Shown here piece by piece: positions 6,618 to 14,015 of a DNA stretch of 16,341 bases. How positions within the stretch are numbered: the stretch's first letter is position 1; every line of letters begins with the position of its first letter. The notes beneath the pieces are model-generated. The model saw nothing but the letters and a program-made list of their open reading frames with translations, did not search any database and was not told where the DNA came from. The DNA is from DASTWM01 sp035765855. GTDB lineage: Bacteria > Chloroflexota > Chloroflexia > Chloroflexales > Roseiflexaceae. The stretch lies in the NCBI GenBank assembly GCA_035765855.1, contig DASTWM010000063.1:1-16341 (forward strand), in the 5' to 3' direction. A program made the translations under genes and the position numbers.

Positions 6618-7247
6618 ATGACTATTCGTATTCTGATTGCCGACGATCACCCGATTGTGCGCGAAGGGCTGAGCGCCATTCTGCAAACACAGCCAGACTT
6701 CGAGATCGTCGGCGAGGCGGCGGATGGCCCGCAAACGGTCGCCATGGCGCAAACCCACCGGCCTGACGTGCTCCTGCTCGATTTGGAACTCCCCGGCTTC
6801 GACGGCGTTGCGGCGCTTCAGCAGATTCGCGCCAGCATGCCCGCCGCAAAAGCGATTGTTTTCACCGCTTTTGATACGGACGAACGCATCCTCAGCGCGG
6901 TGCGGGCGGGCGCGCAAGGCTATCTCCTCAAAGGCGCGCCGCGCGACGAACTCTTTCAAGCGATTCGGGTGGTGCATCGCGGCGGCTTGCTGATTCAGCC
7001 GGTGGTTGCCGCGCGGCTGCTCCAGCATGTCAACGAGCCAGCGCTGACCGAGCCGCTCACCGAGCGCGAACAAGAGGTGCTCGCGGAGCTTGCCAGGGGG
7101 TTGCAGAACAAAGAAATTGCCGCCAGTTTACAAATCAGCGAGCGCACGGTGAAGTTCCACGTCAGCGCCATCCTTGCGAAGCTCCAGGTCGGCAACCGCA
7201 CCGAGGCTGTCGCCAAAGCGGCCCAGCTAGGGCTGATCGATTTGTAA
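6618..7247 (+). CDS. NarL/LuxR-family response regulator
   Basis: A 209-residue two-domain transcription factor. The receiver domain (about 1-120) has Asp9-Asp10, the phospho-acceptor Asp55 (VLLLDLELPG), Thr83 and Lys105. The C-terminal LuxR-type helix-turn-helix (about 145-205) reads LTEREQEVLAELARG, then NKEIAASLQISERTVKFHVSAILAKL. Phosphorylation by a HisKA_3 kinase is the usual control in this family. It starts 12 bases after dam and has no promoter of its own that I can see, so it is likely co-transcribed. It converges on rsmA with a 16-base gap. The GAF/HisKA_3 kinase upstream of rsmA is the best candidate partner in the window. Confidence 0.92.
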   Translation: MTIRILIADDHPIVREGLSAILQTQPDFEIVGEAADGPQTVAMAQTHRPDVLLLDLELPGFDGVAALQQIRASMPAAKAIVFTAFDTDERILSAVRAGAQGYLLKGAPRDELFQAIRVVHRGGLLIQPVVAARLLQHVNEPALTEPLTEREQEVLAELARGLQNKEIAASLQISERTVKFHVSAILAKLQVGNRTEAVAKAAQLGLIDL

Positions 7248-7263
7248 CTGCGCGTGACAGGTG

Positions 7264-8136
7264 CTACTGACTGTGGAGTTGCTGGTAGAGCGCCGCCCAT
7301 TCCTCCAGCGTGACGGTTTCGGCGCGGCGGTCGGGCGAGATGCCAGCCGCCAGCATCGCGTCGATAACCTGTCCTTTGTCAAACGGCATGCCGAACGATG
7401 CAAGGCCACTGGGCAGCGCGTTCGAGAGCTTCTTGCGGGCATGCAGGAAACCGGCCTTGATGATGCGCATGAGGCCGTCGATATCGCCCGGCACGGCGGC
7501 TGGCTGCCGGCGCACGCGCAGGCGCAACACCGCCGAATCCACGGCAGGCGCGGGAACAAAGCTGCTGGCAGGCACACGCGCGACGATTTCCGGCTCGGCG
7601 TAGATTTGCACCGAATGCGCAAGAACACTCAGATCGCCCGGCCTGGCTGCAATGCGCTGGGCAACTTCCCACTGCACCAATACCACGATCATGCGCGGCC
7701 TGTGCGCGGCTTCGAGCAGATGCCGCAGCACCGGCGACGTGATCGCATACGGCAGATTGGCGACAACTTTGTAGGGCGGCAATTCGCCTGTCGCTTCAGC
7801 TAGCACTTGCTCCGGCAGCAGATCGAGCACATCGCCCTGCACAATATGCAGGCGCGGCTGGGCAGCAAATTCCTGTTGCAACCGGGCTGCCAGCCGCTTG
7901 TCAAGCTCAACTGCGACAACCTGCGCGGCGCGCTCTACCAATTCCCATGTCAGCACGCCGAGGCCCGGCCCGATCTCCAGCACAACATCATCAGGTTGAA
8001 TGTCGGCTGCCTCTACAATAGTTGACAATGCCTGCGGGTCAACGAGGAAATTCTGCCCCATGCCGCGCGTGGGGCGCAGTTCAAGCGACTGGAGTGCGGC
8101 GCGCACGCGTGCGGGCGTAATGTACGGATTTGTCAT
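7264..8136 (-). CDS. rsmA: 16S rRNA dimethyladenosine transferase
   Basis: A 290-residue KsgA/RsmA enzyme that dimethylates two adjacent adenines in the 3' terminal helix of 16S rRNA during 30S assembly, using SAM. Seen in order: the N-terminal GMGQNFLVD box (about 25-33), SAM motif I EIGPGLGVLT (about 54-63), the acidic VAVELDKRLA strand, VQGDVLDL, and the catalytic NLPYAIT box. These are followed by VPASSFVPAPAVDSAVLRL, which is typical of the family. The C-terminal small helical domain is complete. ATG 8136 lies three bases after the sensor kinase stop, so the two are almost certainly one transcript with rsmA second. No promoter or terminator is visible at its 3' end. Confidence 0.95.
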   Translation of the reverse strand: MTNPYITPARVRAALQSLELRPTRGMGQNFLVDPQALSTIVEAADIQPDDVVLEIGPGLGVLTWELVERAAQVVAVELDKRLAARLQQEFAAQPRLHIVQGDVLDLLPEQVLAEATGELPPYKVVANLPYAITSPVLRHLLEAAHRPRMIVVLVQWEVAQRIAARPGDLSVLAHSVQIYAEPEIVARVPASSFVPAPAVDSAVLRLRVRRQPAAVPGDIDGLMRIIKAGFLHARKKLSNALPSGLASFGMPFDKGQVIDAMLAAGISPDRRAETVTLEEWAALYQQLHSQ

Positions 8137-8139
8137 AGC

Positions 8140-9990
8140 TTATTGGAGCGGCACCAACACGCGCACGGTCGTGCCCTGGCCGGGCGCAGAAAACAATTCA
8201 GCCATGCCGCCAATCAGTTGCGCGCGCTCCTCAATGTTGAGCAAGCCAAACGAGCCGCGCTGATCGTAGGAGGCCTGCACCTTGCGCAGATCGAAGCCGC
8301 GCCCATCATCCTGAATAGTTGCTTCAAGGGTCGTTGCCGTTTGCTTCAAGCGCACCCAGATGTGCTCGGCCTGCGCATGCTTGAGCGCATTATTGACCGA
8401 CTCCTGAATAATGTTGAACAGCGTGCCTTCAGTGCGGGTATCGATCTCGGTGGTAATCTGGTCGGTTTCGAGCACAATTTTGGTTTTGTTATCGCGGAAA
8501 CGCTCGAAATACTGCTGCAACGTTACGTCAAGCCCTTGCGTTTCCAGCACCAGCGGGCGCAACTCAAACAGCATCGTGCGCACCTCATGCGTGGTGCGCT
8601 TGGCGAGCGTCGCCAGCTTATCAAGCTCCGGCACCACCCGCTCCGGGTCGCGCTGTAGCAATCGCTTGATAAACTCGATATTCATGGCGATAGCAGCCAG
8701 CGCCTGCGCCGGTCCGTCGTGGAGGTCACGCGCGAGCTGGTGGCGCACTTCCTCCTCCTTCGACAGCAGCTTGTTGCGCTCTTCGCGCACATCATGAATC
8801 AGTTGCGCGTTATGCAGGGCGATAATGGCATAATTTGCCAACGCCGTGATCATGCCAAGATCTTCGTCGGTGAAGGAGTCGACATAGTCGCTCGCAATCA
8901 GCATGACGCCATACGTCCGCAGACCCGCCCGCAACGGCACCAGACATCCGGCGCGGCAGTTTTGTAAGCTCTTGATCTCCTGGAGTTCAGGCTCTTTGTT
9001 CACATCCGTCAGCAGCATGGCATCGCCGGAGCGAAGCGATTGCTCAACCTTGCCTTTTCCAATCAGCAAACGCGCGCCTTTTTCGTCATCACGAACGCCC
9101 TGTGCCGCCGCGACATACAACTCGTCTACATCACCCGTGGACAACAGCACCATGGCGCACGTATACTGCACCAGGCGGCGGCTCTCGACCAGCGCAATGT
9201 TCAGCACGCTCTGATAGTTCATGGTCGTCGAGAGGCTGTAGGCCACTTCGTACAACGAGCGCATGCGCTCGCCATAGGAGCGCGCCTCGTTCAACGCCCG
9301 CTCGGTTTCAAGTTCCGCCCGCGCCACGCTCGAACGATTCACCGTACCGCTACGCTCGGCCAGGCCACCAGCCAGCCATGGAATAAAGATCAGTGTTGAA
9401 GCGCGCAGCGCCAGCGCCACTAATGCCAGGGCATCGCGCGGCAGCCGCCCGTTGTTCGGCCCGATCAGCGGCACAAGAAATGCCGCCATGTAGGCCAGTG
9501 CGGCAATAATACCTACCGCCAGACCAGCCTGTGGCGACATCTGAATAGCCGCGCCGATCAATGGCAGCAGATAGAGCGGGTAAAACAGATCCGCATTATC
9601 GCGGCTCACGAGCGTCAGCAGCGTAATAAAGGCAATATCGATAAAGAAAGTCAGGCTACGAATTGCACTCGGAGGGCGGAAAAAGAGCGACGCGGTGATG
9701 AGAATACTGAACAAGGTATATGCCCACACCACCAGGGCGAACGGATTCATGGTGGCTAACGGCGGCCAGAGCGGGCCATTCGTCAGCAGGCCGCTCGTGC
9801 CGAACAGCAGAATGATGATAAGCCAGCGCGCGAGGGTGTAAAAACGGTCGCCGCCAAGTTGCAGCCAGCGATCATTCGAAGTAACATTTGTATGCTGCGG
9901 ATCGGCATGGCCTGGCACACCGCGCGCCGCAGCGTGTGTATCTTGCATACTTTCGGTTCTTGATTGTGAGAGTTGGCTTTGACGTTCCAC
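8140..9990 (-). CDS. GAF-domain sensor histidine kinase (HisKA_3, NarX/DesK type)
   Basis: A membrane sensor kinase of about 616 residues. Several hydrophobic segments span about 52-208. A linker coiled coil rich in Glu and Arg follows (about 220-245), then a GAF-like domain (about 255-395) holding Cys344 and Cys348. The HisKA_3 dimerisation box reads HQLARDLHDGPAQAL with phospho-acceptor His423. The ATPase domain has the N box FNIIQESVNNALKHA (about 524-538), G1 DDGRGFD and G2 GSFGLLNIEERAQLIGG. It phosphorylates a NarL-type regulator; the one at 6618-7247 is the nearest candidate. The listed start is a GTG with a weak AGGTAG site; ATG 9948 is an alternative 14 codons downstream. rsmA follows three bases after the stop. 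Confidence 0.9.
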   Translation of the reverse strand: MERQSQLSQSRTESMQDTHAAARGVPGHADPQHTNVTSNDRWLQLGGDRFYTLARWLIIILLFGTSGLLTNGPLWPPLATMNPFALVVWAYTLFSILITASLFFRPPSAIRSLTFFIDIAFITLLTLVSRDNADLFYPLYLLPLIGAAIQMSPQAGLAVGIIAALAYMAAFLVPLIGPNNGRLPRDALALVALALRASTLIFIPWLAGGLAERSGTVNRSSVARAELETERALNEARSYGERMRSLYEVAYSLSTTMNYQSVLNIALVESRRLVQYTCAMVLLSTGDVDELYVAAAQGVRDDEKGARLLIGKGKVEQSLRSGDAMLLTDVNKEPELQEIKSLQNCRAGCLVPLRAGLRTYGVMLIASDYVDSFTDEDLGMITALANYAIIALHNAQLIHDVREERNKLLSKEEEVRHQLARDLHDGPAQALAAIAMNIEFIKRLLQRDPERVVPELDKLATLAKRTTHEVRTMLFELRPLVLETQGLDVTLQQYFERFRDNKTKIVLETDQITTEIDTRTEGTLFNIIQESVNNALKHAQAEHIWVRLKQTATTLEATIQDDGRGFDLRKVQASYDQRGSFGLLNIEERAQLIGGMAELFSAPGQGTTVRVLVPLQ

Positions 9991-10067
9991 GTATGCTACC
10001 TACATGACTTCTGTTGACCACATCAAGCAGGCTCGCCCAACCTGCTCGTCAAGGGTGCATTCGAACG

Positions 10068-10652
10068 CTAGTCAGGAAGAATTGCAGCTGCGCCATAGCG
10101 CCAGAGCAGCCGTTCCTTCAAAAGCTTGCGCGCATGATGCAGGCGTGATTTGATGGTTCCTTCAGGCAAGTCAAGAATAAGGGCGATTTCTTGAATAGAA
10201 TAGTCGTGCAAATAGTACAGAATAAGCACGGCGCGGTGCTTGGCGGGCATTTCATCGAGCGTTTGGCGCACCATGGATTGCAGTTCGTGCTGTTCGGCCA
10301 CATATTCGGGCGAGCGGCGCACTGGTGCAAGCAGCCGTTCGGCGAGCGCATGGAACGGCTCAGTCCAGAACGAGCGCCGCCTCGCGCGATTATACGACAC
10401 ATTCGCCGTGACACGGTACAACCATGGAATGAGGGGGAGTGTCGTGTTTATCCGGTCCGCATGGGCATATAAACGGTAGAACACATCTTGCAGCACTTCT
10501 TCAGCCGTTTCAGGATCGCGGGTAATGCCGAGCGCAAACTGATATACCTGACGCTGGTACGCGCGAAAAAGATGCTCCAACGCGTCAACATTTCCGGCAG
10601 CGACCTGCTGCAGGAGCAACGCATCAGGAGGTCGATCAGCAGCTTCTTCCAT
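10068..10652 (-). CDS. ECF-type RNA polymerase sigma factor
   Basis: A protein of about 194 residues with region 2 at about 24-92 (LEHLFRAYQRQVYQFALGIT, EEVLQDVFYRLYAHADRI, WLYRVTANVSYNRARRR) and region 4 at about 122-180 (LDEMPAKHRAVLILYYLHDYSIQEIA, then LPEGTIKSRLHHARKLLKERL). This is the two-domain layout of extracytoplasmic-function sigma factors, which redirect RNA polymerase to a small regulon. Start taken at ATG 10652, where GGTGA lies five bases upstream; ATG 10667 and 10664 are in-frame alternatives without a ribosome site. No anti-sigma gene lies next to it: downstream comes the sensor kinase, upstream mdh after an intergenic gap. The leader holds two inverted repeats and spaced direct repeats, suggesting control at its own promoter. 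Confidence 0.88.
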   Translation of the reverse strand: MEEAADRPPDALLLQQVAAGNVDALEHLFRAYQRQVYQFALGITRDPETAEEVLQDVFYRLYAHADRINTTLPLIPWLYRVTANVSYNRARRRSFWTEPFHALAERLLAPVRRSPEYVAEQHELQSMVRQTLDEMPAKHRAVLILYYLHDYSIQEIALILDLPEGTIKSRLHHARKLLKERLLWRYGAAAILPD

Positions 10653-10667
10653 TATATTCACCATCAT

Positions 10668-10683
10668 GTGACATCGTTGTCAC
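10668..10683. repeat. Inverted repeat before the sigma gene
   Basis: GTGACA, four bases, TGTCAC: a perfect 6+6 palindrome ending just before the sigma reading frame. Its size suits a dimeric repressor site. Confidence 0.45.
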
Positions 10684-10685
10684 TG

Positions 10686-10705
10686 ATATAGTCCCCGTTC
10701 TATAT
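10686..10705. repeat. Second inverted repeat in the sigma leader
   Basis: ATATAG (10686-10691) and CTATAT (10700-10705) are separated by 8 bases. It lies three bases from the neighbouring palindrome. Confidence 0.4.
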
Positions 10706-10716
10706 TCACATGTGCT

Positions 10717-10758
10717 GCAAGAATGCCATAGCAGCAGTGTCGTTATCAGCAAGAATGC
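10717..10758. repeat. Spaced direct repeat GCAAGAATGC
   Basis: Two perfect 10-base copies at 10717-10726 and 10749-10758, starts 32 bases apart (about three helix turns), with a broken third copy at 10768-10780. All lie downstream of the predicted sigma-gene promoter. Confidence 0.45.
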
Positions 10759-10785
10759 TGCCTGTTCGCAAGAGTAATGCCTGCC

Positions 10786-10794
10786 ATTATAACA
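10786..10794 (-). promoter_or_regulatory. Extended -10 promoter of the sigma-factor gene
   Basis: On the minus strand, TGT followed by a perfect TATAAT. Hexamer at 10786-10791, TG at 10793-10794. The predicted start is near 10779, with a leader of about 125 bases. No -35 box is visible. Confidence 0.6.
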
Positions 10795-10892
10795 CTGCCC
10801 GATGATGTACCCCCATGTTTTTCTTAAAGAAAGATGAACATCCTATCTCAATAGCTTTTGATAATAACGTTTCGGGGCGAAAACCATGCAAC

Positions 10893-10925
10893 CCCCTGGA
10901 CCGATCGCCATGATCGATCCAGGGG
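10893..10925 (-). terminator. Hairpin terminator of mdh
   Basis: Arms at 10893-10906 and 10912-10925 pair at 13 of 14 positions around a 5-base loop, starting 11 bases after the mdh stop. A short T-run (four bases) follows after about ten bases on the minus strand, so it is a strong stem with a poor U-tract. Confidence 0.65.
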
Positions 10926-10935
10926 TATCACGGTC

Positions 10936-11865
10936 TTACATTGCCTTGAGCGCTGCAACCGAGCCTTTCACCGCTTCCGCGCTGGCCCGCACCATGCCCA
11001 TTTCCTGCTCGTTCAGCGGCAACTCGATAATTCTTTCGATGCCGTTCGCGCCAAGCACCACCGGCACGCCGAAATAAATGTCATTCAGGCCGTACTCGCC
11101 CTCCAGATACGCCGCGCATGGAATCACGCGCTTCTTGTCGCGCAGCACAGCTTCGACCATCTGCACCGTGGCGGCTGCCGGAGCATAGTAGGCGCTGCCG
11201 GTCTTGAGTAGATTGACGATCTCGCCGCCGCCTTTGCGCGTGCGATCCACAATTGCATCGAGCCGTTCCTGCGAGATGAATTCCGTTACCGGAATGCCGC
11301 CGATGGTGGTGAAGCGCGGCAGCGGCACCATTTCGTCGCCGTGGCCGCCCATGAGCATCGCCTGCACATCCTCGACCGACACACCGGCTTCCATGGCGAT
11401 GAACGTGCGATAGCGCGCACTGTCGAGCACGCCCGCCTGCCCGATTACGCGGTTCTTCGGCAGCCCGCTGACCTGCCGCGCCAGATACGCCATGGTGTCC
11501 AATGGGTTATTTACCATAATGATTGTGGCGTTCGGGGAGTACTTTACAGCATTTTCAATACACGAGCGGGTGATGTTCGCGTTGACCTTGATCAGGTCTT
11601 CGCGGCTCATGCCGGGCTTGCGCGGCGCGCCCGACGTCACCACCACCACATCGGAATTGGCGGTGTCGGCGTAATCGTTGGTGCCAACGACGTGAAGATC
11701 GAATCCTTCGATTGGCGCTGCCTCGGCCAGATCGAGACCCTTGCCCTGCGGAACGCCTTCCACGATGTCAATCAGCACAATGTCGGCCAGCTCTTTCGAG
11801 GCAATCCAGTGCGCTGAGGTCGATCCAACGAATCCGGCACCGATAATGGTTACTTTTGGTCGCAT
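10936..11865 (-). CDS. mdh: Malate dehydrogenase (LDH-like, NAD-dependent)
   Basis: A 309-residue enzyme interconverting malate and oxaloacetate with NAD in central carbon metabolism. The Rossmann NAD loop is IIGAGFVGS (7-15). The substrate-side loop APRKPGMSR has Arg82 and Arg88; Arg in this place favours malate over lactate. The catalytic pair is seen in VLDSARYRTF (Asp148, Arg151) and GGHGDEMVPLPR (His175). Sequence type and length match the LDH-like tetrameric enzymes of Chloroflexus relatives. Two in-frame ATGs exist: the upstream one (11877) lies inside the ribosome site, and ATG 11865 has GGAGG five bases before it, so I chose 11865. It lies 59 bases after rluD with no clear promoter, which suggests read-through from that operon. 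A hairpin follows the stop. Confidence 0.95.
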   Translation of the reverse strand: MRPKVTIIGAGFVGSTSAHWIASKELADIVLIDIVEGVPQGKGLDLAEAAPIEGFDLHVVGTNDYADTANSDVVVVTSGAPRKPGMSREDLIKVNANITRSCIENAVKYSPNATIIMVNNPLDTMAYLARQVSGLPKNRVIGQAGVLDSARYRTFIAMEAGVSVEDVQAMLMGGHGDEMVPLPRFTTIGGIPVTEFISQERLDAIVDRTRKGGGEIVNLLKTGSAYYAPAAATVQMVEAVLRDKKRVIPCAAYLEGEYGLNDIYFGVPVVLGANGIERIIELPLNEQEMGMVRASAEAVKGSVAALKAM

Positions 11866-11924
11866 TTTATCCTCCATGCTTCACAAGAAGTTTTACAGCA
11901 GAAACATACAGCTACGCGATTGGG

Positions 11925-12884
11925 TCAATGTCCAATGCGCGCGCGCAATTTAGCAAGCGCCGCCGCGAGATCGTCAGGCAGCGGCGATGTGCATTCCAGC
12001 CATTCACCTGTGGACGGCAGTGCAAAACCGAGTTTATACGCGTGCAAAAACTGGCGCTCAAGGCCAAATGTGGCACGCGGTTTGCGCGGGCCGTACACCG
12101 GATCGCCGAGCACCGGGCGGCTCTTGTACGCGAAATGCACGCGAATCTGATGCGTTCGGCCCGTTTCCAGCCGCGCCTCGATCAAGGTGTACTCGCCCAG
12201 ATCTTCGACCACATGCCAGTGCGTGCGCGCCGCGCGACCGTTCGCCACCACCGCCATGCGCTTGCGGTCGACCAGGTGGCGACCAATCGGCGCGTCAATC
12301 ATGCCGGAAGGCTCTTTGAAACGCCCTTCCACAACGGCAAGGTAGCGCTTGTTCATGGTGCGCGCCGCCTGCTGCGCCTGAAGATAATGCCGCGCCGGAT
12401 CATTCCGGGCAATCACCAGCAGGCCAGACGTATCGCGGTCGAGCCGATGCACAATTCCCGGTCGCAAATCACCGCTCACCTCGATGTCAGGGTAGCGCCC
12501 CAGCAGCGCGTTGACCAGCGTGCCGTTTGGGTGGCCCGGCGCAGGGTGAACGACCATGCCCGGCGTTTTGTCGATCACAACTACGTCTTGATCTTCGTAC
12601 ACGACGTGAAGCGGAATGCTTTCGGGCAGCAAATCAGTCGGCTGGGCCAATGGGCGGAACACCGTCACCACATCGCCCGATGCCACCGAGGTGCTCGGGC
12701 GAACGTCATGACCATTCAGCAGAATATGCGCGTCGGCAATCAACTGTTGCGCGTAGGTGCGGGACAGGTCAGGAACCACTGCCGCCACAAAGCGGTCGAG
12801 CCGCTGATCGGCATGCTCTTCGCCAACAACTAGCTCATGCTGCATGTTTTGCTCGCGCGGCTGATCTGGCGTGTCGTCGCCCAT
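11925..12884 (-). CDS. rluD: RluD-family 23S rRNA pseudouridine synthase
   Basis: An RluA/RluD-type enzyme of about 319 residues that isomerises specific uridines, most likely in 23S rRNA. An S4 RNA-binding domain covers about 18-80 (RLDRFVAAVVPDLSRTYAQQLI, ILLNG). The catalytic domain follows with VVIDKTPGMVVHPAPGH, then the signature GIVHRLDRDTSG holding catalytic Asp149, RYLAVVEG, and ETGRTHQIRVHF near the C-terminus. The start is uncertain: TTG 12935 overlaps lspA by 17 bases, ATG 12911 and 12905 lack proper ribosome sites, and ATG 12884 has a purine-rich AGAGGA at long spacing. It is tightly linked behind lspA, a common pairing. RluD is the likeliest member, but RluA-type paralogues cannot be excluded. 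Confidence 0.9.
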   Translation of the reverse strand: MGDDTPDQPREQNMQHELVVGEEHADQRLDRFVAAVVPDLSRTYAQQLIADAHILLNGHDVRPSTSVASGDVVTVFRPLAQPTDLLPESIPLHVVYEDQDVVVIDKTPGMVVHPAPGHPNGTLVNALLGRYPDIEVSGDLRPGIVHRLDRDTSGLLVIARNDPARHYLQAQQAARTMNKRYLAVVEGRFKEPSGMIDAPIGRHLVDRKRMAVVANGRAARTHWHVVEDLGEYTLIEARLETGRTHQIRVHFAYKSRPVLGDPVYGPRKPRATFGLERQFLHAYKLGFALPSTGEWLECTSPLPDDLAAALAKLRARIGH

Positions 12885-12918
12885 CGCCCCACCACTTCCT
12901 CTCATCTCCATAGACGGT

Positions 12919-13491
12919 CTACTGGTCGTGTCCAAGCAGATCGCTCAGCAAGGCATTGTCGTTTGGCGCATCTTTGTCGGCGGCGATGTCATCGCCAGCA
13001 ATCAGGAGATACACCGCCAACGCAATCACTCCAACGGTGATGCCGCTATCGGCGACATTGAAAATGCCGGGAAACCAGGTAACATGAATGAAATCAATCA
13101 CAAAGCCCAGGCGCAGCCGATCGATGATATTGCCGATTGCGCCGCCGACAATCATGCCGACGCATACCTGGATCAATGGTCGGTCGTGCGGCAGATGGTA
13201 GGCGTAGAAATAAAGCGCGCCCGCACTGATGACGACCGGCAGAATGGTAAAGAGGTACGGGATGTTCTGGAATAGGCCAAACGCGACACCCGTGTTGTAC
13301 ACCAGCGTGAGGCGCAACCACGATCCGAGCAGCGGCATGCTCGCACCTTCCACCGGCCCCATGGTGCGCCAGACCCACGCCTTTGCCGCCTGATCGAGAA
13401 TAACCACCACCGCTGCGACGACGAGTGGCCAGAGCCATGTTCGGCGCGCCGAAGCGGTGCTTCCTGTATTATGCCGCATGTTCTTGCTCAT
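12919..13491 (-). CDS. lspA: Lipoprotein signal peptidase (signal peptidase II)
   Basis: A 190-residue membrane aspartic protease that cleaves the signal peptide from prolipoproteins after lipid attachment. Four hydrophobic segments are visible. Family landmarks are ILDQAAKAWV (31-40), VYNTGVAFGLF (64-74), GNIIDRLRLGFVIDFI with catalytic Asp124, and FNVADSGITVG with catalytic Asp148. The C-terminal tail is acidic and probably cytosolic. It starts nine bases after the stop of the DksA-like gene and is followed by rluD with overlap or a short gap, so the three form one operon. No clear ribosome site precedes ATG 13491; translational coupling to the gene before it is likely. Family and active site are complete, so function is secure. 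Confidence 0.95.
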   Translation of the reverse strand: MSKNMRHNTGSTASARRTWLWPLVVAAVVVILDQAAKAWVWRTMGPVEGASMPLLGSWLRLTLVYNTGVAFGLFQNIPYLFTILPVVISAGALYFYAYHLPHDRPLIQVCVGMIVGGAIGNIIDRLRLGFVIDFIHVTWFPGIFNVADSGITVGVIALAVYLLIAGDDIAADKDAPNDNALLSDLLGHDQ

Positions 13492-13500
13492 GCCGATCCG

Positions 13501-13860
13501 CTAGCGCGCCTCGCGTTCGATTTCAGACTGGCAGGTAATGCAGTACGCAGCGGACGGCAGCGCTTCCAGGCGTTCGGGGTTAATTTCTTTGCCGCAGCGC
13601 TGGCAAATACCATAGGTGCCATTATCCAGCCGCTCAAGCGCCGCATCGACCTGTTCGAGCATGTCGCCGGAATTTTCGCGCAGCGTCAGATTGCGCTCGC
13701 GCAGAAACACTTCGGTCGCATCATCACCTGGGTGGTTGCTCGCGCCGTAATCGGTTTCCTGATTTTCATTTTCAATCTGCAATGAGTCAATATCGCCAAT
13801 CAGCGACGCGCGCTCGTCTTCCAAGCGCTTGCGAATGGCTTGCAAATCAAGTGTAGCCAT
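13501..13860 (-). CDS. DksA/TraR-family C4 zinc-finger protein
   Basis: A 119-residue protein with an N-terminal coiled coil (about 5-80) and a C-terminal four-cysteine zinc finger: Cys86, Cys89, Cys107 and Cys110 in CQRC and CITC. Family members such as DksA insert their coiled coil into the RNA polymerase secondary channel. The DxxDxA coiled-coil tip of true DksA is not obvious here, so a polymerase role is uncertain. The frame is open to 13950, but ATG 13860 has AAAGGAG at about six bases and begins the family match (MATLDLQAIRKRL), and the promoter at 13925-13933 lies inside the longer frame. It heads the dksA-like, lspA, rluD operon. Its leader has a terminator-like hairpin. Confidence 0.88.
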   Translation of the reverse strand: MATLDLQAIRKRLEDERASLIGDIDSLQIENENQETDYGASNHPGDDATEVFLRERNLTLRENSGDMLEQVDAALERLDNGTYGICQRCGKEINPERLEALPSAAYCITCQSEIEREAR

Positions 13861-13881
13861 ATTAGCTCCTTTGCTCTCCCT

Positions 13882-13917
13882 AAAAAGTTGCGCCCCCGTC
13901 GTTCCACGATGGAGGGC
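13882..13917 (-). terminator. Terminator-like hairpin at the 5' end of the dksA-like mRNA
   Basis: Arms at 13892-13902 and 13906-13917 pair at ten positions around a 3-base loop, with one mismatch and one bulge. On the minus strand the stem is followed by five bases and then TTTTT (13882-13886). It lies almost at the predicted transcript start (near 13918). It may stop read-through from the gene upstream, attenuate its own operon, or protect the 5' end. Confidence 0.45.
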
Positions 13918-13924
13918 AGCTTTC

Positions 13925-13933
13925 ATTATAGCA
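13925..13933 (-). promoter_or_regulatory. Extended -10 promoter of the dksA-like/lspA/rluD operon
   Basis: On the minus strand, TGC followed by a perfect TATAAT. Hexamer at 13925-13930, TG at 13932-13933. No clear -35 box. It fixes the start codon at 13860, because longer starts would lie upstream of the transcript. Confidence 0.65.
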
Positions 13934-14015
13934 TACCACATTGCGCGCAAACGGGCATGCCGGACAGCAACCGCTCGCTACTATCACGACACGGTTTGAG
14001 GACATGGTAGCCGCC

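Noticed and set aside
5901..7073. A 390-codon minus-strand open frame across dam and the response regulator.
   Set aside because: It is antisense to two genes with full catalytic motifs, starts without a ribosome site and resembles no family; GC-rich codons in the sense frames keep it open.
10068..10652. Sensor kinase gene beside the sigma factor considered as an anti-sigma factor.
   Set aside because: The protein has a HisKA_3 box with phospho-acceptor His and a full ATPase domain, which fits a two-component kinase and not an RsbW or zinc-type anti-sigma.
11856..12833. A 325-codon plus-strand open frame opposite rluD.
   Set aside because: rluD has all family motifs on the other strand; the frame is Arg/His/Ala-rich shadow sequence.
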